DNA of 8,169 nt from Lachnospiraceae bacterium. GTDB taxonomy: Bacteria > Bacillota > Clostridia > Lachnospirales > Lachnospiraceae. Positions 1 through 5,529 of this stretch are shown here, in pieces. The notes beneath the pieces are model-generated. The model saw only the letters and a list, made by a program, of their open reading frames with translations. It did not search any database and was not told the DNA's origin. The position numbers and the translations under genes were made by a program. The stretch covers positions 1-8,169 of the forward strand of contig JAGDAL010000160.1 in NCBI GenBank assembly GCA_017959525.1. Direction: 5' to 3'. Every line of letters starts with the position of its first letter. The first letter of the stretch is position 1.

Positions 1-189
1 ATACCTTTGCAATCGTGTCGTTTGGCACGGTGCTGAAACGAAGCTTCTATGAGCGAATTTCGGCACCACATAAGAATCACATCCATGTTTTGAGCTTATG
101 TTCGCTGCGCCGTCCTTGGCGCAGCGTGCCGATTCGCTTCATAGAAGCTTCTGCAGCACACGCACCCACTTAAGGATTGCAAAAGGTAT
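1..189. repeat. Long imperfect inverted repeat with two internal hairpins (probable palindromic intergenic element)
   Basis: The left arm (1-66) is complementary to the right arm (126-189). The outermost 14 bases (1-14) pair with 175-189 with a single bulged A. Bases 30-35 pair with 154-159, and 40-50 pair with 141-151 as 11 perfect base pairs. Bases 51-66 pair with 126-140 with small bulges. The enclosed segment holds two more perfect stems: 68-74 with 95-101, and 103-111 with 118-126 closing a six-base loop. The whole therefore folds as a long stem ending in a branched head. This is seen directly. Whether it is a MITE-like element, a repeated palindromic sequence or a structured RNA is not known. 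The outer repeat begins exactly at the window edge, so it may continue to the left. Confidence 0.75.
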
Positions 190-350
190 AGGCCCACGGA
201 CATAGAAGGCGTAGGCAAAGTTGGGGTGTCCGCAGACCGGCGCACATCTGCCAGCGAAGTGTAAATCATTGAAAGAACACACATTATAAAAGATGCGACT
301 CTTGGCATCTAGAGAATCGGAATTCTTGTCGAGGTGAGCATAACTGTGGC
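190..350. other. Intergenic stretch without a convincing gene; small stem-loops
   Basis: No reading frame here has both a ribosome binding site and a recognisable product. Short complementary arms occur at 197-202/227-232 (cggaca/tgtccg), 233-237/247-251 (gcaga/tctgc) and 291-296/305-310 (agatgc/gcatct). On the minus strand a TATAAT lies at 282-287 but has no good -35 box. Two minus-strand open frames cross this stretch and run into the inverted repeat. Their composition and lack of a Shine-Dalgarno site argue against translation. The stretch may belong to the same structured element as 1-189. Confidence 0.4.
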
Positions 351-412
351 CGGCGGTGGCGGGCCCGGGCGGGGCGGGGGCAGGCGGGAGCAGGACAAAA
401 AAGGCGGGGCGG
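351..412 (+). other. G-rich block with a canonical G-quadruplex pattern
   Basis: The plus strand carries G-runs of 3, 3, 4 and 5 at 361-363, 367-369, 371-374 and 376-380, separated by loops of 3, 1 and 1 bases. A fifth run follows at 386-388. This fits the standard G-quadruplex pattern with very short loops. A 10-base direct repeat, ggcggggcgg, occurs at 368-377 and 403-412. The block contrasts sharply with the AT-rich glmS promoter immediately downstream. Fold and function are inferred. Confidence 0.6.
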
Positions 413-421
413 CACAAAAAT

Positions 422-450
422 TTGCATTTATATGAGAAAGAAAATATAAT
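422..450 (+). promoter_or_regulatory. Sigma-A type promoter of glmS
   Basis: TTGCAT (422-427) and a perfect TATAAT (445-450) are separated by 17 bases. Transcription should start near 457, giving a leader of about 40 bases before the glmS ATG. That is too short to hold a glmS ribozyme. Confidence 0.8.
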
Positions 451-494
451 ACTGTTAATTGTGACCTTTTATGTTTGTTTAGGAGGAAAGACAT

Positions 495-2345
495 ATGTGC
501 GGAATCGTAGGATTCGTAGGTAAGAAAAAGGCAGCTCCGATTCTTTTGGACGGACTTTCAAAGTTAGAGTATCGTGGATATGATTCAGCAGGAATTGCAG
601 TTAGAGATCACGCTGCAGATCCGGTTGTAGTTAAGGCGAAGGGAAGACTGGCAATCCTGTCAGAGAAGACCAACGGTGGCGAGAGCGTGATTGGTTCTTG
701 CGGTATTGGACATACCCGTTGGGCAACACATGGTGAGCCATCCGAGACCAATGCACATCCACATGCAACCGATGATATGAATGTCATCGCAGTACATAAC
801 GGAATTATTGAGAACTATCAGGAGTTGAAGGAGAAGTTGATGAGACACGACTACACCTTCTATTCCGAGACCGATACCGAAGTAGCAGTGAAGTTGATTG
901 ACTACTACTACAAGAAGTACCAGGTAGGACCAATCGATGCAATTGCTAAGGCAATGGTACGTATTCGTGGATCCTACGCATTGGCAGTTATGTTCAAGGA
1001 TTATCCGGATGAGATTTTTGCAGCTCGTAAGGATAGCCCAATGATCATCGGTGTACAGGACGGCGAGTGCTATATCGCATCTGATGTACCTGCAATTTTG
1101 AAGTACACCAGACAGGTATACTACATCGGTAACTTAGAGATGGCACACTTGGTTGACGGAAGAGCTGAGTTCTATAACTTGGACGGCGACTTGGTAGAGA
1201 AGCCATTAGTTACCATCGATTGGGATGCAGAAGCAGCTGAGAAGGGCGGCTTCGAGCACTTCATGATGAAAGAGATTCATGAGCAGCCAAAGGCTGTAGA
1301 AGATACCATCCGTTCTATCGTGAAGGAAGAGGATGGCAAGTATTCCTTGGATTTCTCTTCTGTAGGAATTACCGAAGAGGATATTAAGGATGTATCCACT
1401 ATTTACTTCGTTGCATGCGGATCTGCATATCATGTAGGTGTGGTAGCACAGTATGTCATCGAAGATTTGACCAGACTTCCGGTACGTGTAGAGGTTGCCA
1501 GCGAGTTCCGTTATCGTAACCCAATCTTAGATCCAAACGGTTTGGTAGTAGTAATCAGCCAGTCCGGTGAGACCGCAGATACATTGGCAGCACTTCGTCT
1601 TGCAAAAGAGCAGGGATTGAAGACCTTAGCAATCGTTAACGTAGTAGGTTCTTCCATCGCCCGTGAAGCAGACTATGTATTCTATACCTTGGCAGGTCCG
1701 GAGATTTCCGTAGCAACCACCAAGGCATATTCCGCACAGTTGGTAGCATCCTATCTGTTGGCGTTGCAGTTCGGTTTGGCTCGTGGAACCATCAGCGCTG
1801 AGAAGGCAGAAGAGTACGAGAAGGAATTGTTAAGCCTTCCGGAGAAGATTAAGAAGATTTTAGAGGATAAGGAGCGTATCCAGTGGTTCGCTGCAAAGCA
1901 GGCCAATGCCAAGGATATCTTCTTCATCGGACGTGGTATCGATTATGCCATCTGCTTAGAGGGTAGCTTGAAGCTGAAGGAAATCAGCTACATTCACTCT
2001 GAGGCATACGCAGCAGGCGAGTTAAAGCACGGAACCATCAGCTTGATTGAGGATGGAACCTTAGTCATCGGTGTTGCAACCCAGAGCAACCTCTATGAGA
2101 AGACCATTTCCAACATGGTAGAGGTAAAGAGCCGTGGTGCTTACCTCATGGGATTGACCGGTTACGGTTCTTACAACCTGGAAGATACCGCAGACTTCAC
2201 CGTATATGTTCCGAAGACCGACGAGCATTTCGCTGCATCCCTTGCAGTGGTTCCGTTGCAGTTGTTAGGATATTACGTATCCGTTGCCAAGGGCTTGGAT
2301 GTAGATAAGCCTCGTAACTTGGCAAAATCTGTTACCGTAGAATAA
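495..2345 (+). CDS. glmS: Glutamine--fructose-6-phosphate aminotransferase (isomerizing)
   Basis: GlmS converts fructose-6-phosphate and glutamine to glucosamine-6-phosphate and glutamate in the cytoplasm, the committed step to UDP-GlcNAc for peptidoglycan. The 616 residues match the usual length of about 600-610. The N-terminal glutaminase (class II amidotransferase) domain starts MCGIVGF, where Cys2 becomes the nucleophile after Met removal. It continues with GHTRWATHG (72-80), HNGIIEN (101-107) and SETDTEV (124-130). Two sugar-isomerase (SIS) domains follow. The first, at about 300-430, has CGSAYH (308-313) and SQSGET (355-360). The second lies at about 470-605, and the protein ends in the family-typical DKPRNLAKSVTVE tail. 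The start is fixed by AGGAGG at 481-486, eight bases before ATG. The gene appears monocistronic, with its own promoter and terminator. Codon use is strongly biased, like tig, which suggests high expression. The ribozyme found before many Firmicute glmS genes is absent. Confidence 0.98.
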   Translation: MCGIVGFVGKKKAAPILLDGLSKLEYRGYDSAGIAVRDHAADPVVVKAKGRLAILSEKTNGGESVIGSCGIGHTRWATHGEPSETNAHPHATDDMNVIAVHNGIIENYQELKEKLMRHDYTFYSETDTEVAVKLIDYYYKKYQVGPIDAIAKAMVRIRGSYALAVMFKDYPDEIFAARKDSPMIIGVQDGECYIASDVPAILKYTRQVYYIGNLEMAHLVDGRAEFYNLDGDLVEKPLVTIDWDAEAAEKGGFEHFMMKEIHEQPKAVEDTIRSIVKEEDGKYSLDFSSVGITEEDIKDVSTIYFVACGSAYHVGVVAQYVIEDLTRLPVRVEVASEFRYRNPILDPNGLVVVISQSGETADTLAALRLAKEQGLKTLAIVNVVGSSIAREADYVFYTLAGPEISVATTKAYSAQLVASYLLALQFGLARGTISAEKAEEYEKELLSLPEKIKKILEDKERIQWFAAKQANAKDIFFIGRGIDYAICLEGSLKLKEISYIHSEAYAAGELKHGTISLIEDGTLVIGVATQSNLYEKTISNMVEVKSRGAYLMGLTGYGSYNLEDTADFTVYVPKTDEHFAASLAVVPLQLLGYYVSVAKGLDVDKPRNLAKSVTVE

Positions 2346-2384
2346 TAAAAAGCGCCTGTGCTGTTTTGGCACAGGCGTTATCTT
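2346..2384. terminator. Bidirectional intrinsic terminator between convergent genes
   Basis: A perfect 9-bp GC-rich stem (2353-2361 with 2369-2377) closes a seven-base loop. On the plus strand it is followed by ttatcttatt, a moderate U-tract that would end glmS. On the minus strand it is followed by cttttta, a better U-tract that would end the convergent gene at 2383-2694. The stem starts seven bases after the glmS stop codon. Confidence 0.85.
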
Positions 2385-2694
2385 ATTCCAGTGGAGTTGC
2401 ATTCAGCCATTCCACAATGGCTTCCATACCCGCCTCGGAGAATTCTTCGAGGTGGGTTGTTTTTTTCTTATCCGGTGTGGTATCGAAGTTAAACGGGCCC
2501 GGCCAGATGGTGGCCTTTAGGCAGTTAATCTCTTCGAGGACCTTCTCTTCCTCTTCTCCGGTTTCTTCGTTCTTTACGGTTTCCGTCACTTTCTGAACGA
2601 ATTTCTCTACGCGATAGCGCTTCTCACCGTCACTTCCGTGGAAGGGTAATTTTTTATAAAAATTCAGAGCCAACAGGTCTTTGCGTTGAATCAT
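2383..2694 (-). CDS. Conserved hypothetical protein, small acidic, unknown function
   Basis: This gene encodes 103 residues with no signal peptide or membrane segment, so the protein is probably cytoplasmic. I do not recognise a functional family. The visible pattern is an N-terminal stretch with FYKKLPFHGS and KRYRVEKF, a charged central segment (NEETGEEEE) that looks like a loop, then LKATIWPGPFNF followed by a lysine-rich TPDKKKT. A helical C-terminus, EAIVEWLNA, closes it. From memory, similar short proteins occur in Lachnospiraceae without an assigned role. The start is the ATG at 2694. A longer frame reaching 2781 is excluded because the best promoter (-10 at 2729-2734) would start transcription near 2722, inside that extension. 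The ribosome binding site is weak (aagtgag). The gene converges with glmS, shares its terminator, and diverges from the PLC-like gene. Confidence 0.75.
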   Translation of the reverse strand: MIQRKDLLALNFYKKLPFHGSDGEKRYRVEKFVQKVTETVKNEETGEEEEKVLEEINCLKATIWPGPFNFDTTPDKKKTTHLEEFSEAGMEAIVEWLNATPLE

Positions 2695-2728
2695 AAGGCA
2701 GTTCTCACTTTCTTCAAAAAGTAAGGAT

Positions 2729-2737
2729 ATTATAGCA
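2729..2737 (-). promoter_or_regulatory. Extended -10 promoter of the minus-strand small gene
   Basis: Read on the minus strand, TGCTATAAT spans 2737 down to 2729: a perfect -10 hexamer with the upstream TGn extension. The -35 position is poor (CGTCGC), which is common for extended -10 promoters. The predicted start near 2722 lies 28 bases upstream of the chosen ATG. Confidence 0.65.
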
Positions 2738-2791
2738 CGAAAAAAAGAGAGGCGACGTGTAATTTTCAACCACAAATACACGCTCTGTAAA

Positions 2792-2820
2792 TTGTGGAAC
2801 GAAGGGCGGTATGCTATAAT
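2792..2820 (+). promoter_or_regulatory. Promoter of the PLC-like gene cluster
   Basis: TTGTGG (2792-2797) and an extended -10, TGCTATAAT (2812-2820), have a 17-base spacer. The nine-base -10 element is identical to that of the divergent promoter at 2729-2737, about 75 bases away on the other strand. Confidence 0.7.
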
Positions 2821-2864
2821 TTTTCTAAGAAAAGCCGAGCAGTGTGGCAGATTGGGGGATGCTT

Positions 2865-3824
2865 ATGCGAAAGACTTTGAAGCAGGTAATAACCCTTTTA
2901 TTGGTGCTTGTTCTGGTAGGCGGCATGACCGTACAGCCGGTGCAGGCGAAGAGCAACCGGGCGAATTGGATGGGAGAACTATCCGATGAATTGCCCTTGT
3001 CTGTGATTTCCATTCCGGGAACCCATGACAGTTGCTCACAGTACATTAGCCCGAAGTATTTTCTGCGATGCCAGAATACCGGAATTGGGGAACAGCTGGA
3101 GATGGGCTATCGATACCTGGATATTCGGGTGGCCGTAGCAGAGCGGGACGGACAGGATACACTGAAATTGGTGCATGCCTTCGGTGACTGCCGCAAGGGC
3201 AAGAGCATCTTTTCCGGAACTTTGTACATCGATGATGTGCTAAAAGAGGTCTATGCATTCCTGGATGAGCATCCGACGGAGACCGTGATTTTCTGTGTGA
3301 AGCCGGAGAATGAGGATGACGATCCGATACAGGTTTCTGCACTGATGAACGGCTGGATTTTGCAGGATAGTGCGTATTGGTATACGGATAACCGGATCCC
3401 GGAGCTTGGAGAGGTTCGTGGCCGTGTGGTATATGCCAGCCGTTTCAAGGACCATGAGCAGGGGATGAATTTCTACTGGCGGGAACAGGATAACAAGGAG
3501 CCGGTGGATATCCCGTACTCGATTTCGATGATTAATACCGGCGAGCGCCTGTGGGTGCAGGATCGGTACAAATACAATAATGAATTGAAGTGGGATGCCT
3601 TCGAGGATGACATGGAGAACTGCCAGGCCAACGAAGACACCTTCTCCCTGAACTTCTTAAGTACTTCCGGAAGCGGGACTTTTTCCCATCCGAAGCAGTA
3701 TGCAGGGGTACTGAATGACAAGTTCAAAGACTATGAATTAACAGAGGGGACCTGCTACGGCGTGTTGATTTTTGACTTCGCCGATGCCGATTTGGCAGCG
3801 CAGGTAATTGCAACGAACGAATAG
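2865..3824 (+). CDS. Secreted phosphatidylinositol-specific phospholipase C-like protein (PLC X-domain family)
   Basis: The 319-residue protein is predicted to be exported. It has MRK, then a hydrophobic core (about 8-22) and a signal-peptidase site after VQA28. The mature part resembles bacterial PI-PLCs, which cleave phosphatidylinositol or its glycosylated forms to diacylglycerol and inositol phosphate without calcium. The first catalytic His is His54 in SIPGTHDS, the motif YRYLDIRV (83-89) supplies the active-site Asp/Arg, and the second His is His104 in KLVHAFGD. The two His are 50 residues apart, as in the Bacillus cereus enzyme (32 and 82, from memory). Mature length (291) also fits. 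The TIM-barrel strand VIFCVKPE (141-148) follows. ATG 2865 is chosen over GTG 2844 and ATG 2859 because GGGGG at 2854-2858 sits six bases upstream and the signal peptide then has a normal basic start. Substrate is unknown. The gene leads a cluster with 3833-4123, whose start lies eight bases after this stop. Confidence 0.88.
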   Translation: MRKTLKQVITLLLVLVLVGGMTVQPVQAKSNRANWMGELSDELPLSVISIPGTHDSCSQYISPKYFLRCQNTGIGEQLEMGYRYLDIRVAVAERDGQDTLKLVHAFGDCRKGKSIFSGTLYIDDVLKEVYAFLDEHPTETVIFCVKPENEDDDPIQVSALMNGWILQDSAYWYTDNRIPELGEVRGRVVYASRFKDHEQGMNFYWREQDNKEPVDIPYSISMINTGERLWVQDRYKYNNELKWDAFEDDMENCQANEDTFSLNFLSTSGSGTFSHPKQYAGVLNDKFKDYELTEGTCYGVLIFDFADADLAAQVIATNE

Positions 3825-3832
3825 GAGACAAC

Positions 3833-4123
3833 ATGGAAGCACTGGTTATATGGATTGTAATTATTGCGGTGATTTATTTACGTAAGAAAAAAGCGGATGA
3901 GGCCAATGTCAGCAGGAACCGTCAGACACCGCCGATGGACGCGGCTGATAACCCGTTTGCGCCGCATCCAACACAGCAGCAGCGTCCGCGCCCGGCGCAG
4001 CAGGTCAGACGTGCTGCAGCTACCGTGGCCAGAGACGCCAGCAAGACTTTATCTGAGGTGAAGTCCGGCGTGAAACGTTCCTTAGCGGGAATGAACGACG
4101 GCGACGTAGAGCAGCCAAACTAG
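3833..4123 (+). CDS. Single-pass membrane protein, unknown function, ended early by an in-frame TAG
   Basis: This frame encodes 96 residues. Residues 3-16 form a hydrophobic membrane segment (ALVIWIVIIAVIYL) followed by RKKK, predicting a short N-terminal anchor with a cytoplasmic tail by the positive-inside rule. The tail is rich in Pro, Gln, Ala and Arg (about 30-70) and probably disordered. Then comes a helical, lysine/serine-rich stretch. The ribosome binding site aggag (3823-3827) overlaps the stop codon of the PLC-like gene, so the two are probably translated from one transcript. The frame stops at TAG 4121-4123, but the same frame stays open to 4399 with similar composition. The product is therefore probably the truncated N-terminal half of a 188-residue protein. 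No family is recognised. Confidence 0.7.
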   Translation: MEALVIWIVIIAVIYLRKKKADEANVSRNRQTPPMDAADNPFAPHPTQQQRPRPAQQVRRAAATVARDASKTLSEVKSGVKRSLAGMNDGDVEQPN

Positions 4124-4399
4124 ATTGAGACCCGCCGCAAGGCACAGCAGGCCACTGCAGACAAGAGCCGCATCCATCAGGGCCTTCATGAGAAGGAAGC
4201 GTTGGAGGCACAGCAGAAGGAAGCAGCCATGAAGGCTATGGCAGAAGCGCCGCAGCGGTTCGAGTTCGAGGATTCCGATTTGATGGCGGAGGTACAGGAC
4301 CTCATCGTCTGCGGATATCCGACCCAGCTTACAAATCAGCGTGATTTTATTTCCGAAGGCACCGATTTTTTGAATCGATTATCCTCCGGTGAAGCATAA
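4124..4399 (+). pseudogene. C-terminal continuation of the membrane protein, downstream of the in-frame TAG
   Basis: The frame of 3833-4123 continues without another stop for 91 codons and ends at TAA 4397-4399. The first part is a charged Gln/Ala/Lys/Arg-rich helix (IETRRKAQQATADKS; KEALEAQQKEAAMKAMAE), possibly coiled coil. A compact end with FEFEDSDLMAEVQDLIVCG and DFLNRL follows and looks like a small folded domain. Loss by a single substitution (for example CAG, AAG or GAG to TAG) is the simplest explanation. A separate short protein could start at ATG 4229, which has AAGGAAG five bases upstream and would give 56 residues. A TTG start at 4202 has its purine-rich site too close. Function is unknown. 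Confidence 0.6.
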
Positions 4400-4419
4400 A
4401 TAGAAAGAAGGACAACAAT

Positions 4420-5007
4420 ATGCCGCAACAGGACCCAAGAATCGGAGAAATCTACCGTCATTTCAAAGGAAATCTCTATCAGATTACCGGAATTGCAACC
4501 CATTCCGAGACCAGAGAGAAAATGGTCGTATACCAGGCCTTATACGGAGACTTCGGTACCTATGTAAGACCTTACGATATGTTTATCAGTGAGGTGGATT
4601 ATGAGAAGTATCCGGAAGTGACCGCGCAGTACCGATTCACCTTGGTAAACCCTGCCACACTTCGTGCAGGAAGCGCAGCACCACAGCCGGTCAGTGCACC
4701 GCAGCCGGTTAGCACACCGGTAACGCCGCGAGCAACTGTGGCACAGCAGACGCAGGCAACTCCTTCCGGAGAAGAAGGTGTATATCAGCATATGATTGCA
4801 TTTTTGGATACGGATGATTTTGATAAGAAATATGAACTCTTAACTGAGATGGATACCATGGGAGAATTGAGTAACCATGTGATCGATAATTTGGCAGCAG
4901 CCCTGGACGTCGTCATTCCGGACGGAACCTTGGACGCCAGAGCCGATCAGCTGAAGGTGTGTGTACGCACCAGAGCGCGTTTTGAATCCAGCAGATTACG
5001 TGGGTAA
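4420..5007 (+). CDS. DUF1653 domain protein with Pro/Gln linker and extra C-terminal domain
   Basis: This is a 195-residue protein. Residues about 10-76 match the DUF1653 pattern: IYRHFKGNLYQITGIATHSE, then VVYQALYGDFGTYVRPYDMF. Family members are small, often stand-alone bacterial proteins of unknown biochemical role. A Pro/Ala/Gln/Thr-rich linker (about 80-118) includes two copies of APQPVS encoded by an 18-base tandem repeat. The C-terminal 70-75 residues (QHMIAFLDTDDFDKKYELL through ARFESSRLRG) form a predicted helical domain that I do not recognise and that is not part of DUF1653. There is no signal peptide, so the protein is presumably cytoplasmic. The ATG has a purine-rich site (agaaagaagga) before it and lies 20 bases after the preceding stop, so it probably shares the transcript begun at the promoter near 2815. 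Its end overlaps the convergent CYTH gene by 12 bases. Confidence 0.85.
   Translation: MPQQDPRIGEIYRHFKGNLYQITGIATHSETREKMVVYQALYGDFGTYVRPYDMFISEVDYEKYPEVTAQYRFTLVNPATLRAGSAAPQPVSAPQPVSTPVTPRATVAQQTQATPSGEEGVYQHMIAFLDTDDFDKKYELLTEMDTMGELSNHVIDNLAAALDVVIPDGTLDARADQLKVCVRTRARFESSRLRG
4678..4713 (+). repeat. Two-copy 18-base in-frame tandem repeat in the linker
   Basis: gcaccacagccggtcagt (4678-4695) is followed directly by gcaccgcagccggttagc (4696-4713), differing at three positions. Each unit encodes APQPVS (residues 87-92 and 93-98). A degenerate TPVTP continues after it. This is consistent with linker growth by unit duplication. Confidence 0.8.
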
Positions 5008-5017
5008 TCCCTGCTGG
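4988..5017. terminator. Hairpin spanning the overlapping stop codons of convergent genes
   Basis: ccagcag plus attac (4988-4999) pairs with gtaat plus ctgctgg (5004-5008, 5011-5017), with a four-base loop and a two-base bulge. The TAA of the plus gene (5005-5007) and the TAA of the minus gene (4996-4998) lie opposite each other in the stem. Neither strand has a following U-tract, so intrinsic termination would be weak. A role in 3'-end formation is inferred. Confidence 0.5.
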
Positions 5018-5457
5018 CTTAAGACGCTGTTGTGGTAGGAACCGGAATAGGTCACCTCTTCGCCGAACCAATCCGGCGGACAGAAGGCATTGGCCTCTTC
5101 CTCGTTCTCGAGTTCCACTTCCGCCATCTGAAGCGGGGCTAAATCTCCTTCGAAGAGATCCAACTCGATAGTGTAGGATTCATAAGGAATATAGTAGCGG
5201 ACCTTGCGAATCACGTGTCCGTCCGCTTTTTGAATCAGGTGGGCATACGATGCTTCCGTAAGCGGCAGGTTATGCTCGATGCGGGTCAACAGACCGCAGG
5301 ATTTATATGTTAAGAAAAACTCATCGCCTTCGTGTCGCACACGAACCACCGGGGATGTGGACAAGTATCCTTGTTCCAATTGCTTGTGTGGATAATCTTC
5401 CGGTGCAAAAGGCAGATGCGTTACTAAGAATTTACGTTCAATTTCCATTCCTTCCAT
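4996..5457 (-). CDS. CYTH domain protein (triphosphate tunnel metalloenzyme)
   Basis: This is a 153-residue cytoplasmic protein of the CYTH superfamily, whose members hydrolyse or cyclise triphosphates in a metal-binding beta tunnel. The signature ExExK is present as EIERK (5-9). The charged tunnel positions expected further on are also visible: RVR (39-41), Lys52, RKVR (84-87), IELDLFEGD (97-105) and AEVELE (112-117). The length and simple architecture resemble the small bacterial enzymes that act on inorganic tripolyphosphate or thiamine triphosphate rather than the longer class IV adenylate cyclases. The substrate cannot be told from sequence. The start at ATG 5457 has GGAGGT (5464-5469 on the other strand) six bases upstream. 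A second ATG three codons in is less well placed. The gene diverges from the DJ-1-family gene across 72 bases and converges on the DUF1653 gene. Confidence 0.92.
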   Translation of the reverse strand: MEGMEIERKFLVTHLPFAPEDYPHKQLEQGYLSTSPVVRVRHEGDEFFLTYKSCGLLTRIEHNLPLTEASYAHLIQKADGHVIRKVRYYIPYESYTIELDLFEGDLAPLQMAEVELENEEEANAFCPPDWFGEEVTYSGSYHNSVLSQQGLPT

Positions 5458-5482
5458 GGGAATACCTCCGTGTGATTGGATG

Positions 5483-5510
5483 TTGAACTCATCATATCAG
5501 TTTTTATAGC
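5483..5510 (+). promoter_or_regulatory. Possible promoter of the DJ-1-family gene
   Basis: TTGAAC (5483-5488) and TATAGC (5505-5510) have a 16-base spacer. The predicted start near 5517 leaves a leader of only about 13 bases that still includes the ribosome binding site aaggag (5518-5523). It overlaps the divergent CYTH promoter. Confidence 0.4.
5491..5499 (-). promoter_or_regulatory. Possible extended -10 promoter of the CYTH gene
   Basis: On the minus strand TGATATGAT (5499 down to 5491) is an extended -10 with five of six consensus bases. TTGCTT lies 15 bases upstream as a weak -35. The predicted start near 5484 lies about 27 bases before the CYTH ATG. Confidence 0.45.
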
Positions 5511-5529
5511 AAAGCAAAAGGAGAAACAC

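Noticed and set aside
139..417. 92-codon minus-strand open frame
   Set aside because: It has no ribosome binding site, its N-terminus is encoded by the G-rich block, and it ends inside the inverted repeat; no family is recognised.
190..494. glmS ribozyme/riboswitch
   Set aside because: The conserved core is not recognisable, and the promoter at 422-450 leaves too short a leader.
2366..2596. 76-codon plus-strand open frame opposite the small minus-strand gene
   Set aside because: It starts within the terminator hairpin, is Ser/Phe-rich, and has no ribosome binding site.
2695..2781. N-terminal extension of the small minus-strand gene to ATG 2781
   Set aside because: It contains the best promoter for the gene, so the transcript would start inside it.
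3046..3727. Several minus-strand open frames opposite the PLC-like gene
   Set aside because: They have no start signals and no protein-like sequence; the plus-strand gene has clear catalytic motifs.
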